Assembly (NCBI RefSeq): GCF_009380215.1
Contig: NZ_WHUG01000002.1
Coordinates: forward strand, 62,001-126,000
Reading direction: 5' to 3'
Length of the DNA: 64,000 nt
Source: Rugamonas aquatica
Lineage (GTDB): Bacteria; Pseudomonadota; Gammaproteobacteria; Burkholderiales; Burkholderiaceae_D
A model generated the notes under the pieces. It worked only from the letters and a program-made list of their open reading frames with translations, was not told the origin of the DNA and did not search any database. Both the position numbers and the translations under genes were made by a program. Positions 20,814-29,250 of the stretch are shown here, in pieces; position 1 is the first letter of the stretch, and every line of letters begins with the position of its first letter.

Positions 20814-21785
20814 GTGAATCACCTTACTCCTGTTGACGCAAAAGCTTTCGGCAAAGTCGGCGTGCTGTACGGCGGTCGTTCCGCCGAGCGCGACGTGTCC
20901 ATCATGTCCGGCAACGGCGTGCTGAAGGCCCTGCAAAGCAAGGGCGTGGACGCCCACCTGTTCGACACCGGCGTCCGCACGCTGGCCGAACTGGCCGCCG
21001 AAAAATTCGACCGCGTGTTCATCGCGCTGCACGGCCGCTTCGGCGAAGACGGCAGCCTGCAGGGCGCGCTGGAACTGCTGGGCATTCCGTACACCGGCAG
21101 CGGCGTGATGGCCAGCTCGGTGGGCATGGACAAGATCACCACCAAGATCGTCTGGCTGGCCGCCGGCTTGCCGACGCCGCGCTACGCGGTGCTCAGCGCG
21201 GCCGCCGTCGCCGGCTCCGACCTGGACGCCGTGGCGGCCGACCTGGGCCTGCCGCTGATCGTCAAGCCGCCGCACGAAGGCTCGACCATCGGCATCACAA
21301 AAGTCAGCGCCGCCAATGAATTCAAGGCCGCCTTCGATATCGCCGCCGCGCTGGACGACACGGTGCTGGCCGAGGAATTCGTCACCGGCCGCGAGTTCAC
21401 GGTTGCCATGCTGGGTTCGGGCGCCAATGCGCGTCCGCTGCCGGTGGTGGAGATCGTGGCCCCGCAAGGCAATTACGATTACCAGAACAAGTACTTCACC
21501 GACGACACCCAGTACTTCTGCCCGGCCGTGCTGCCGGAAGCGCTGACGCAGGAGATGCAGCGCCTGGCCGTGCTGGCCTATCGCGCCATCGGCTGCGAGG
21601 GCTGGGGCCGGGTCGACTTCCTGCTGCGCGAAAGCGATCAGAAACCGTTCCTGCTGGAGGTGAACACCTCGCCCGGCATGACCGGGCACTCGCTGGTGCC
21701 GATGGCGGCGCGCGCGGAAGGCATCAGCTATGAAGACCTGTGCGTGGAAATCCTGCGCACGGCGCGCTTGAAGATGAAGGGTTAA
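20814..21785 (+). CDS. ddl: D-alanine:D-alanine ligase (DdlB type)
   Basis: Ddl joins two D-Ala residues with ATP to provide the MurF substrate. It has 323 residues in the ATP-grasp fold, with [13 protein letters not shown] near residues 16-28, the [11 protein letters not shown] motif, [11 protein letters not shown], and [13 protein letters not shown] near the C-terminus. The start is GTG, two bases after murC. Its position between murC and ftsQ matches DdlB in other Proteobacteria. Confidence 0.95.
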   Translation: MNHLTPVDAKAFGKVGVLYGGRSAERDVSIMSGNGVLKALQSKGVDAHLFDTGVRTLAELAAEKFDRVFIALHGRFGEDGSLQGALELLGIPYTGSGVMASSVGMDKITTKIVWLAAGLPTPRYAVLSAAAVAGSDLDAVAADLGLPLIVKPPHEGSTIGITKVSAANEFKAAFDIAAALDDTVLAEEFVTGREFTVAMLGSGANARPLPVVEIVAPQGNYDYQNKYFTDDTQYFCPAVLPEALTQEMQRLAVLAYRAIGCEGWGRVDFLLRESDQKPFLLEVNTSPGMTGHSLVPMAARAEGISYEDLCVEILRTARLKMKG

Positions 21786-21793
21786 GTAACAGG

Positions 21794-22585
21794 ATGTGGC
21801 AAGACGCTAAAGCTTTGAATGCGACCGCCAGTGGCATTTTCGCCTTGACGGTATTGGCATCCATCGCCGCAGGCGTGTGGTGGGTAGCGCAACGGCCGAT
21901 GTTCAACCTGCGCACCATCCGTATCGAGACGATCGGGCAGGACGAGTTAAAGCATGTGAATCACCTGACGCTGCGCAGCAACGCGTTGGGCCGCATCAAG
22001 GGTAACTTCTTCACGACGAATCTGGATGCGGTACGCCAGGCGTTTGAATCGGTGCCCTGGGTGCGCCGCGCAACGGTGCGCCGCGAATGGCCGGACCAGC
22101 TGATCGTGGCGCTGGAAGAGCATGAGGCGCTGGGCACGTGGGGCGAGGATGGCAAGCTGCTGTCGACCAAGGGCGATGTGTTCACCGCCAACCTGGCCGA
22201 AGCGGAAGAGGATCACACGCTGCCGGAGTTCGATGGACCGGAAGGCAGCGAGAAGGAAGTACTGTCGCGTTACGACGAGCTGCGCACCTGGTTCGCGCCG
22301 CTCAAGCTGGTGCCCGAGTCGTTGTCGCTGTCGGGACGCTATGCATGGACGGTGCGGCTGAATAACGGCATGAGCGTGGCGCTGGGGCGGGAACAGACCA
22401 GCACCACGTTGAAGGAAAGGGTGGACCGTTTGATGGGCATTTATCCGCAGTTGGTGGAGCACTTGCCCAACATCGAGACCATCGATATGCGGTACCAGAA
22501 TGGGCTGGCCCTGAGCGCGACGGGATTGAAGATTCCGGCCGAGGGAGCCAAGCCAAAACCGATCGTGAAGAAAAAAATACAGTAG
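21794..22585 (+). CDS. ftsQ: Cell division protein FtsQ
   Basis: FtsQ is the bitopic membrane hub of the divisome (FtsQBL). It has 263 residues with a short cytoplasmic N-terminus, a transmembrane helix at about residues 12-34, a POTRA domain (FNLRTIRIETIG onward) and a beta domain with PWVRRATVRREWP. The start is placed at the ATG at 21794, 8 bases after ddl, because the frame upstream merely reads through ddl. It ends in a Lys/Pro-rich tail. Confidence 0.93.
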   Translation: MWQDAKALNATASGIFALTVLASIAAGVWWVAQRPMFNLRTIRIETIGQDELKHVNHLTLRSNALGRIKGNFFTTNLDAVRQAFESVPWVRRATVRREWPDQLIVALEEHEALGTWGEDGKLLSTKGDVFTANLAEAEEDHTLPEFDGPEGSEKEVLSRYDELRTWFAPLKLVPESLSLSGRYAWTVRLNNGMSVALGREQTSTTLKERVDRLMGIYPQLVEHLPNIETIDMRYQNGLALSATGLKIPAEGAKPKPIVKKKIQ

Positions 22586-22595
22586 GCAGGGATAA

Positions 22596-23828
22596 ATGAC
22601 TAAAGACGCGAAAAACCTGATCGTTGGCCTCGACATCGGCACCTCCAAAGTGGTGGCCGTGGTGGCCGAGGTGATGGGCGATGGACGCCACGAGGTGATC
22701 GGGCTCGGCCAGCACGAATCGAAAGGCCTGAAGAAGGGCGTGGTGGTCAACATCGAAGCGACCGTCGAATCGATCCAGCGCGCGCTGGAAGAGGCGGAGC
22801 TGATGGCCGACTGCAAGATCCGCAATGTCTACGCCGGCATCGCGGGCAGCCATATCCGCAGCTTCAATTCCAGCGGCATGGTGGCCATCAAGGACAAGGA
22901 AGTCACGGCCACCGACGTGGCGCGCGTCATCGAAACGGCAAAAGCGGTTAACATCCCGACCGACCAGCAGCTGCTGCATACGGTACCGCAGGAATTCATC
23001 GTCGACAGCCAGGAAGACGTGCGCGAACCGATCGGCATGAGCGGCATCCGCCTGGAAGTCAAAGTCCATATCGTCACCGGCGCCGTGTCGGCGGTGCAGA
23101 ACATCGTCAAGTGCGTGCGCCGTTGCGGCCTCGAAGTGTCGGACCTGATCCTGCAACCGATGGCATCGGCCGACGCCGTGCTGACGCCCGATGAAAAAGA
23201 ACTGGGCGTGGTGCTGATCGACATCGGCGGCGGCACCACCGACGTTGCGGTGTTCTCGGACGGCGCGATCCGCCACACGGCCGTGATCCCGATCGCCGGC
23301 GACCAGATCACCAACGACATCGCGATGGCGCTGCGCACCCCGACCTCGGAAGCGGAAGAGATCAAAATCCGCTACGGCGTGGCCAAGCAGGTGCTGGCCG
23401 ATCCGGGCGAGACGCTGGAAGTGCCGGGCCTGGGCGACCGCGGTCCGCGCAACCTGTCGCGCCAGGCGCTGGCCGCCGTGATCGAGCCGCGCGTCGAAGA
23501 GCTGTTCGCCATGGTGCACCAGGTGGTGCGCGAGTCCGGCTACGAAGGCGTGCTGTCCTCGGGCATCGTGCTGACCGGCGGCACCGCGATCATGCCGGGC
23601 ATGGTCGAGATGGCGGAAGACATATTCCTCAAGCCGGCGCGCCTTGGCACGCCGGACTACCGTGGCCAGCTGGCCGACGTGGTGCGCAGTCCGCGCTACG
23701 CGACCGTGCTTGGCCTGTTGTTGGAAGCGAAAAAGCAGTACCTGCGTGGCCATATCGTTACGCGGCAGGATGGTTCGGTGAAGGCAGTATGGCAGCGCAT
23801 GAAAGAATGGTTCTTGGGTAATTTTTAA
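22596..23828 (+). CDS. ftsA: Cell division protein FtsA
   Basis: FtsA is the actin-like ATPase that tethers FtsZ to the membrane. It has 410 residues, with the actin-fold phosphate-1 motif GLDIGTSKV near residues 10-18, the SHMA/1C domain, IDIGGGTTDVAVF near 208-220, and LTGGTAIMPG near 325-334. The C-terminal stretch VWQRMKEWFLGNF is an amphipathic membrane-targeting helix. CAGGGATAA precedes the ATG. Confidence 0.95.
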   Translation: MTKDAKNLIVGLDIGTSKVVAVVAEVMGDGRHEVIGLGQHESKGLKKGVVVNIEATVESIQRALEEAELMADCKIRNVYAGIAGSHIRSFNSSGMVAIKDKEVTATDVARVIETAKAVNIPTDQQLLHTVPQEFIVDSQEDVREPIGMSGIRLEVKVHIVTGAVSAVQNIVKCVRRCGLEVSDLILQPMASADAVLTPDEKELGVVLIDIGGGTTDVAVFSDGAIRHTAVIPIAGDQITNDIAMALRTPTSEAEEIKIRYGVAKQVLADPGETLEVPGLGDRGPRNLSRQALAAVIEPRVEELFAMVHQVVRESGYEGVLSSGIVLTGGTAIMPGMVEMAEDIFLKPARLGTPDYRGQLADVVRSPRYATVLGLLLEAKKQYLRGHIVTRQDGSVKAVWQRMKEWFLGNF

Positions 23829-23863
23829 GCTTATTTTTCTAAACTATTTATATTAAAACCGCA

Positions 23864-23913
23864 GTTTTCAATCCCCAGTTCTTCTAACGATATGAGGACT
23901 GGCGCTTGAAAAC
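23864..23913 (+). promoter_or_regulatory. Stem-loop in the ftsA-ftsZ intergenic region
   Basis: Two paired blocks (23864-23871 with 23906-23913, and 23875-23882 with 23895-23902, one G-U pair) are separated by a symmetrical 3x3 internal loop and close a 12-base loop. It lies 24 bases before the ftsZ ATG and downstream of an AT-rich stretch (TATATT at 23849) that could hold a local ftsZ promoter. A regulatory role is inferred from structure only. Confidence 0.5.
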
Positions 23914-23937
23914 CGCATTCTGATAGGGAGTCACATC

Positions 23938-25164
23938 ATGGAGTTTGATATGGTCGATAACGCAGCTTTGGGCACCGTCATCAAGGTCGTCGGAGTCGGC
24001 GGCGCAGGTGGCAATGCAGTTCAACACATGATTAACAAAGGTATGGTCGGCGTAGAGTTCATCGCCGCCAATACCGATGCCCAGGCGCTGTCGACCTCCA
24101 AGGCCGACAACGTGATCCAGATCGGCGAGACCGGCCTGGGTGCGGGGATGAAGCCTGACGTCGGCCGCAAGCTGGCCGAGGAATCGCGCCAGCGCATCGA
24201 AGACTCGCTGCGCGGCGCGCACATGGTCTTCATCGCCGCCGGCATGGGCGGCGGCACCGGCACCGGCGCCGCGCCGATCGTGGCGGAAATCGCCAAGTCG
24301 CTGGGCGCGCTGACCGTGGCCGTGGTGTCGAAGCCGTTCTCGCACGAAGGCCAGAAGTGCATGGACATCGCCGACGAAGGCCTGGAACAGCTGTCGGCCA
24401 ACGTCGACTCGCTGATCGTGATCCTGAACGAGAAGCTGGAAGAGATCTACGAAGACGAATCGCTGATCGAGTGGCTGCAACACGCCGACGATGTGCTGAA
24501 CAACGCCGTCGCCGGTATCGCCGAGATCATCAACGTGCCGGGCCACATCAACGTCGACTTCAACGACGTCAAGACCATCATGGGCGAGCAGGGCAAGGCA
24601 ATGATGGGCACCGCGACCGCGTCCGGCGTCGATCGCGCGCGCATCGCCGCCGAGCAGGCCGTGGCTTCGCCGCTGCTGGACGGCGTCGACCTGTCGGGTG
24701 CACGCGGCGTGCTGGTGAACGTGACCGCATCGCGTGGCCTGAAAGGTAAAGAGATCAAGGAAGTCATGGCCGCCGTGCGCGCCTTCGCCGCGCCGGACGC
24801 GTCGATTGCCCAGGGTATCGCCTACGACGACAACATGGGCGACGATATCCGCGTTACCGTGGTCGCCACCGGCCTGGGCAAGGCCAAGAAGCACGTGCAG
24901 CTGGTTCCTCAGCAGATGCTGCGCACCGGTACCCACAACAGCCCGATGATGCCATCGGCTGCACTGGGTGGCGGCGCGGCTTCGTCGTCGGTGTCGATGG
25001 GCGCGACCAGCGGCATGGGCGGCGGTGCATCGCCAGCCTTCGACGGCATGAAGGCGCCGGCCGTATGGCGTCGCGAATCGGCTTCCGAGCAGGTGCGCGC
25101 GATGGAAAAGAATGGCATGGAAACGTACGACATTCCAGCCTTCCTGCGCAAGCAGGCGGATTAA
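23938..25164 (+). CDS. ftsZ: Cell division protein FtsZ
   Basis: FtsZ is the tubulin-like GTPase that forms the Z ring. It has 408 residues: the GTP-binding N-terminal domain with GVGGAGGNAV near 18-27 and the tubulin signature GGGTGTG at 104-110, a Gly/Ser/Met/Ala-rich linker at about 325-375, and the conserved C-terminal peptide YDIPAFLR at the end, which binds FtsA and ZapD. GGGAG precedes the ATG. A 109-bp gap after ftsA with a stem-loop suggests additional control; a terminator follows. Confidence 0.97.
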   Translation: MEFDMVDNAALGTVIKVVGVGGAGGNAVQHMINKGMVGVEFIAANTDAQALSTSKADNVIQIGETGLGAGMKPDVGRKLAEESRQRIEDSLRGAHMVFIAAGMGGGTGTGAAPIVAEIAKSLGALTVAVVSKPFSHEGQKCMDIADEGLEQLSANVDSLIVILNEKLEEIYEDESLIEWLQHADDVLNNAVAGIAEIINVPGHINVDFNDVKTIMGEQGKAMMGTATASGVDRARIAAEQAVASPLLDGVDLSGARGVLVNVTASRGLKGKEIKEVMAAVRAFAAPDASIAQGIAYDDNMGDDIRVTVVATGLGKAKKHVQLVPQQMLRTGTHNSPMMPSAALGGGAASSSVSMGATSGMGGGASPAFDGMKAPAVWRRESASEQVRAMEKNGMETYDIPAFLRKQAD

Positions 25165-25191
25165 GGCATACTGCTGGCTCTAAGCCGGTGA

Positions 25192-25216
25192 AAGCCGCGC
25201 CTGGCGCGGCTTTTTT
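25192..25216 (+). terminator. Rho-independent terminator of the dcw operon
   Basis: A perfect 9-bp GC-rich stem (25192-25200 with 25204-25212) with a 3-base loop runs into a T tract (25211-25216), 28 bp after the ftsZ stop. Confidence 0.9.
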
Positions 25217-25245
25217 ACGTTCAACATTTATAAAAGGAGTCATCC

Positions 25246-25749
25246 ATGACCATCAAGATTGGCGACACCCTGCCAGAAGGCACCCTGTCCGAATTCATCG
25301 AAACCGAAACCGAAGGCTGCTCGCTGGGCCCGAACACGTTCAACGTACAAGACCTGGTCAAGGGCAAGAAGATCGCGATCTTCGGCCTGCCAGGCGCCTA
25401 CACCCCGACCTGCTCGGCGCAGCACGTGCCAGGCTACGTCAAGCACGCCGCCGACCTGAAAGCCAAGGGCGTCGACGAAATCTGGTGCATCTCGGTCAAT
25501 GACGCCTTCGTCATGGGCGCGTGGGGCCGCGACCAGAAAGCCACCGGCATCGTCCGCATGATGGCCGACGGCAACGCCGCTTACTCCAAGGCCCTGGGCC
25601 TGGACGCCGACTTCAGCAAGTTCGGCATGGGCACCCGCTCGCAGCGCTACTCGCTGCTGGTCGACAACGGTGTTGTGACCCAGCTGAACATCGAACAAGG
25701 CGGCAAGTTCGAAGTCTCGAACGCCGAAACCCTGCTGGCCCAGGCGTAA
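25246..25749 (+). CDS. Peroxiredoxin, Prx5-like
   Basis: This 167-residue thioredoxin-fold peroxidase reduces hydroperoxides. The active-site motif PGAYTPTCS places the peroxidatic Cys at residue 56, with HVPGY following; GTRSQRYSLLVDNG near the C-terminus is typical of the Prx5/AhpC-TSA group. A further Cys at about residue 81 could resolve. AAAAGGAG lies before the ATG. The gene is bounded by terminators on both sides, so it is a single-gene unit. A peroxiredoxin directly after ftsZ is a familiar arrangement in Burkholderiales. Confidence 0.93.
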   Translation: MTIKIGDTLPEGTLSEFIETETEGCSLGPNTFNVQDLVKGKKIAIFGLPGAYTPTCSAQHVPGYVKHAADLKAKGVDEIWCISVNDAFVMGAWGRDQKATGIVRMMADGNAAYSKALGLDADFSKFGMGTRSQRYSLLVDNGVVTQLNIEQGGKFEVSNAETLLAQA

Positions 25750-25772
25750 TCGCCGGACTGGTTGGATGCAGT

Positions 25773-25800
25773 AAAAAAACGGCGCTGCGGCGCCGTTTTT
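25773..25800. terminator. Rho-independent terminator after peroxiredoxin
   Basis: Stem 25775-25784 with 25791-25800, preceded by an A run and ending in five T residues, so it could work in both directions. It ends only 16 bases before the next ATG, which leaves almost no room for a leader. Confidence 0.9.
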
Positions 25801-25816
25801 GTATTAATCTCACAAT

Positions 25817-26947
25817 ATGACTCAAGCCTTAATCAATCCAGCTTTGATGACATGGTCCCGCCGCAGGGCCGGGCTTACTCAAGCCGAACTCGCTGAAAGC
25901 ATTCCGGTCAAAGAGGAAAAGGTGCTGGCTTGGGAAGCGGGCGAGAGCCGGCCTACATTTCGTCAAGCGCAACAATGGGCCGACCGTGCTCATATTCCTT
26001 TCGGCTTCCTGTTCCTGAAAGCGCCGCCGCAGGAGGCATTGCCGCTTCCCGACTTGAGAACGGTCGGTGGCGATACGCCAGTCAGCCCAAGTGTGGATTT
26101 GCTCGATACGGTACGCGACGTGCTGCGCAAGCAAGCGTGGTATCTCGACTATCTGGCCGAACAGGAGCGCGAAGCGCTTCCTTTTGTCGGCAGGTTTAGT
26201 AGCGCTGATACGGTCGATGATGTCGTTGCAGATCTCCGCCGGGTGCTGGGAGTTCTGGCTCCGCCTAACAAAGGCGGGGATGAATATATGCGGCAACTTG
26301 TGGCCGGCGCCGATGCAGCCGGCATACTCGTCATGCGCAGCGGAATTGTGGGTTCGAATACCCATCGAAAACTGGATGTCGGCGAGTTCCGGGGCTTTGC
26401 CATCAGCGATAAATACGCGCCTGCCGTTTTCATTAACCTCGCGGATGCGCCGGCGGCGCGGCTGTTCACATTGATCCATGAACTTGCACATATCTGGATT
26501 GGAAGTAGCGGGATTTCCAGTGCGTCGCCGGCGGACAGCCGGAAAATAGAGACCTTCTGCAACGCCGTGGCAGGTGAGTTTCTGGTGCCGGAGTTGCTGT
26601 TCCGCGAACGCTGGAAAAATAGCGTCGATTGGATGGCGCTACTGCCGGAACTGGCGGCTGGTTTTCATGTCAGCAAGCTGGTCATCGCTCGCAGGGCCTG
26701 TGATTTGGGATTCATTTCCCGTGACGCCTACGCTGCATTCTATCTGGCGGAATTAAAGGCGTATCGGGACCAGAAGGGGGGCGGCGGGAACTTCTACCAA
26801 AGCGCGGAGGGCAAGAACAGCAAGCGTTTTAGCCGGGCGGTCTTGTCGGAAGCTTTGAGTGGACGCTTGCTGTTGCGCGAAGCCGGGAAGCTGCTGGGTG
26901 TCCAGCCTGCCAAAGTCCGTACCTATGCTGAAAAGACGGACGAATGA
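25817..26947 (+). CDS. HTH-ImmA/IrrE-type zinc peptidase (putative antitoxin/regulator)
   Basis: The product has 376 residues. An XRE-like HTH occupies about residues 10-65 (TWSRRRAGLTQAELAES). A COG2856 (ImmA/IrrE, DUF955) metallopeptidase domain follows, with zinc motif HELAH at 221-225 and a downstream Glu in FCNAVAGEFLVP. Members cleave or regulate repressors or toxins; several are paired with PIN-domain proteins. Here the stop overlaps the start of a DUF4411 gene by ATGA, so they are co-translated. There is no Shine-Dalgarno before the ATG; TATTAA lies at 25802-25807, so the mRNA may be nearly leaderless. Base composition is visibly less GC-rich than flanking genes. Confidence 0.85.
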   Translation: MTQALINPALMTWSRRRAGLTQAELAESIPVKEEKVLAWEAGESRPTFRQAQQWADRAHIPFGFLFLKAPPQEALPLPDLRTVGGDTPVSPSVDLLDTVRDVLRKQAWYLDYLAEQEREALPFVGRFSSADTVDDVVADLRRVLGVLAPPNKGGDEYMRQLVAGADAAGILVMRSGIVGSNTHRKLDVGEFRGFAISDKYAPAVFINLADAPAARLFTLIHELAHIWIGSSGISSASPADSRKIETFCNAVAGEFLVPELLFRERWKNSVDWMALLPELAAGFHVSKLVIARRACDLGFISRDAYAAFYLAELKAYRDQKGGGGNFYQSAEGKNSKRFSRAVLSEALSGRLLLREAGKLLGVQPAKVRTYAEKTDE

Positions 26948-27444
26948 GGTATCTGCTCGATGCCAATACGTTTGTGGAAGCGAAGAACCGTTATTACAAC
27001 ATGACGGTCTGCCCGGCGTACTGGGAGTGGATACTTCAAAAGCACGCCAGCAATGATGTGGCAAGCATCTCAATGATAGGCGACGAATTAAAGAGAGGTG
27101 ACGATGAGCTCGCCTCATGGGTTAGAAGCCATCCGGCGTTGTTCGAGGCCGTTGACGATGAGAGCACGCAAGCTTGCTTCGTCAAGGTTGTCGAGTTTGT
27201 CGCCTCGGAAGCGAATCGGATGAAGGTCGGCGCCGTTGAAGATTTTCTTTCCGGTGCGGACCCGTGGCTGATCGCGAAAGCCATGGCGACCGGCGCCATT
27301 GTCGTAACTCACGAACGCCACCATACCGACGTTGTCAAGAAATTCCTCATTCCTAATGTGTGCGATGTCTTTGGTGTCGCATGGATGAATACTTTCGACT
27401 TGCTTTACAAGTTGGAAGCACGTTTTGTTTTGCCAGGTGGATGA
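26944..27444 (+). CDS. DUF4411 PIN-like protein (putative toxin ribonuclease)
   Basis: This is a 166-residue protein of the DUF4411 family, a PIN-like nuclease group. Candidate acidic active-site residues are Asp6 (LLDANTF), Glu48 (GDELKRG) and Asp106 (SGADPWLIA), followed by a VTHE segment at 121-124, an arrangement like VapC PIN domains. The four-base overlap with the upstream HTH-Zn-peptidase gene indicates a two-gene module; by family knowledge the PIN partner is the likely toxin and the peptidase/HTH protein the control element. G+C is low for this genome (26 of 60 at 27361-27420 counted by hand), which suggests transfer. Activity is not proven by sequence. Confidence 0.8.
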   Translation: MRYLLDANTFVEAKNRYYNMTVCPAYWEWILQKHASNDVASISMIGDELKRGDDELASWVRSHPALFEAVDDESTQACFVKVVEFVASEANRMKVGAVEDFLSGADPWLIAKAMATGAIVVTHERHHTDVVKKFLIPNVCDVFGVAWMNTFDLLYKLEARFVLPGG

Positions 27445-27462
27445 TGCGAGAAGCAATACGGA

Positions 27463-27927
27463 TCAGTAACCCTGCACGCGCAGGCACACGGCCAGTTCAT
27501 CGGCCAGCCTGCGCCGCTGGGCCGCGCCGATGAGGCGGCCGACTTCGATCTGCTCGCCGCAGTCTTCAAGATGAATCAGATCGCTGTCGCGCCGGGGCGG
27601 TAGCAAACGGGTGGTGCGTGGACGCAGACTGCGCTCGCTGCGCTTGCGTCCCCGGCATTGCTCCACCACGATGGCGCCGGGCGATATCGCGATGCGGTCG
27701 TAGTCGCCCCGGTGGCGCGCGCAGTAGTGCAGGCAGGCCGCCAGCGCCGCCTGCTCCAGCGCGGCGTAGACCAGAACATACCAATACCCCTGCCACAGGA
27801 AGGCCAAGGCCACCAGCGCCGACGGCACGCACAGCGTCACGAACACCAGCGCCAGTTGGCGCTGGGTCAGTGTGCAGCGGCGCTCCAACAGCCAGCTGCG
27901 CGGTTCCGATGGCACATCGCGCGGCAT
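27463..27927 (-). CDS. DUF2244 integral membrane protein
   Basis: This 154-residue protein has two adjacent transmembrane helices at about residues 20-60 (LALVFVTLCVPSALVALAF, then WYVLVYAALEQAALAACL) followed by a soluble domain with DYDRIAISPGAIVVEQ. This fits DUF2244, often found near cytochrome oxidase genes; no such genes are visible here. The start is put at the ATG at 27927 because AGGGAG precedes it; a TTG at 27948 in frame would add seven residues. The role is unknown. Confidence 0.7.
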   Translation of the reverse strand: MPRDVPSEPRSWLLERRCTLTQRQLALVFVTLCVPSALVALAFLWQGYWYVLVYAALEQAALAACLHYCARHRGDYDRIAISPGAIVVEQCRGRKRSERSLRPRTTRLLPPRRDSDLIHLEDCGEQIEVGRLIGAAQRRRLADELAVCLRVQGY

Positions 27928-28039
27928 CGCATGCTCCCTGGATAGCAAGCCTCAAGTATATCCCCGTTCACCGGACATGCTGCTTGCGCCAATAATTCTT
28001 CGCGTGTATCGTGCTGCCATCTTGATCATTGGATAACGC

Positions 28040-28390
28040 ATGAAAAACTGGATCGGCAAGTGGCTGATGTTCGTGGCGCTGGGGCATACCGCAGTGGCGA
28101 TTGCGCTCTTTTCCAACGGCTATCGCGAGGTGATGGCGCAGGGTTTTTTCAACACGGTGCATACCGAGAAGATCGGCCTCGCGGTCTGGTTCATGCTGTT
28201 TGGCTTCCTGCTGTTCATCGCGGGCATGCTGGTGCAGGCGCTTGAAAAACATGCGTTGCCCATCCCCACGGCGATAGGCGTCGCGATGCTGCTGCTGACC
28301 GTGCTTGGCGTTGCGCTGATGCCGACTTCCGGATTCTGGCTGGTGATCCCGGCCATCGTCGCCATGTTCCGCAAGCGTAGACCTCAGTAG
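28040..28390 (+). CDS. Small membrane protein, DUF6463-like
   Basis: The 116-residue protein has four predicted transmembrane helices (about residues 8-25, 46-66, 74-92 and 97-110). The N-terminal MKNWIGKWLMFVALGHT pattern resembles DUF6463 membrane proteins, whose function is not known. GGATAA lies upstream of the ATG. It ends tail-to-tail with the methyltransferase gene, overlapping by seven bases. Confidence 0.7.
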   Translation: MKNWIGKWLMFVALGHTAVAIALFSNGYREVMAQGFFNTVHTEKIGLAVWFMLFGFLLFIAGMLVQALEKHALPIPTAIGVAMLLLTVLGVALMPTSGFWLVIPAIVAMFRKRRPQ

Positions 28391-29160
28391 ATGTCGCCGA
28401 AATCGTGCTTGGCCTTGAACAGGGTCGAGTCGATGGAGAATGAGCAATCGGCCTGTACGGCGAAGTACTTCAACGTCTCTTCCGGCGCCGTCGCGAACAG
28501 GCTGCGGATCGCCGTCACGCGCTCTGCCGGTGTACGCATGCGGGCCGTCCATTCGTCGAATTTCATTTCCAGCTTCCAGTCGCCGGCGCGTTCGCAGATG
28601 AAGCCGGCATCCGCCAGCATCGCCAGCCATTCGGACGGCCGGTAGTCGCGCACATGCGAAGCGTCGCGCAGCAGTTCGACCGCCTGCAAGGTGGTGTCGT
28701 GCAGCGCGTTCTCCGGCGCGGTGATGTCGATGACCACCAGCACGCCGCCTTTCTTCAGCACCCGCTTCACCTCGCGCAGCGCGGCCGGCACGTCCAGCCA
28801 GTGATGCGCCGAGAAGCGCGTGACCACCATGCAGAACGAGGCATCCGCAAATGGCAGGCTGGCGACGTTGCCCTGCCGCGTGGCGATGTTGTCCAGTCCG
28901 CGCTCGGCGGCGGCGCCGCGCACCACGGCCAGCATCTGTTCCGACAGGTCGAACGCCGTCACCGATTTCGCCACCGGCGCCACGGCGAAGCTGGCGTGGC
29001 CGGCGCCGCAGCCCAGGTCCAGCACCGTCGGATGCGGCCCCAGGAGACGGGCGACCTCGCGCAGCGCGGCCAGGTCGGCGCCTTGCGCGTGGACGGCGCT
29101 GGTCAGATACGCGCTGGCGGTATTGCCGAACTGCTCGGCGACGACGGCTTGCTGTTTCAT
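28384..29160 (-). CDS. Class I SAM-dependent methyltransferase
   Basis: The 258-residue protein has SAM motif I VLDLGCGAGHASFAV near residues 46-60 and motif II/III segments TAFDLSEQML and LPFADASFCMVVTRFSAHHW, as in UbiE/Methyltransf_11 proteins. Substrate is unknown. It is transcribed divergently from an HTH regulator, with a good minus-strand promoter in the 90-bp gap, so the regulator probably controls it. Confidence 0.85.
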   Translation of the reverse strand: MKQQAVVAEQFGNTASAYLTSAVHAQGADLAALREVARLLGPHPTVLDLGCGAGHASFAVAPVAKSVTAFDLSEQMLAVVRGAAAERGLDNIATRQGNVASLPFADASFCMVVTRFSAHHWLDVPAALREVKRVLKKGGVLVVIDITAPENALHDTTLQAVELLRDASHVRDYRPSEWLAMLADAGFICERAGDWKLEMKFDEWTARMRTPAERVTAIRSLFATAPEETLKYFAVQADCSFSIDSTLFKAKHDFGDIY

Positions 29161-29190
29161 GTTTTTCTCCGGGAATGGGCGAGTCAGGGC

Positions 29191-29219
29191 AGAATAGGCG
29201 TGTTTTTATCCTGTAACAA
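29191..29219 (-). promoter_or_regulatory. Promoter of the methyltransferase gene
   Basis: On the minus strand TTGTTA (29214-29219) and TATTCT (29191-29196) are separated by exactly 17 bp, giving a start about 24 bases before the methyltransferase ATG. It overlaps one copy of a TTATCCTG repeat. Confidence 0.6.
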
Positions 29220-29236
29220 GACAAGTACTTATCCTG
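29207..29236 (+). repeat. Direct repeat in divergent control region, possible operator
   Basis: TTATCCTG occurs at 29207-29214 and 29229-29236, 22 bp apart (two helical turns), each followed by a TA-rich run. It lies over both divergent promoters and is a candidate binding site for the adjacent HTH regulator. Confidence 0.5.
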
Positions 29237-29250
29237 GTATAAGAACTACC

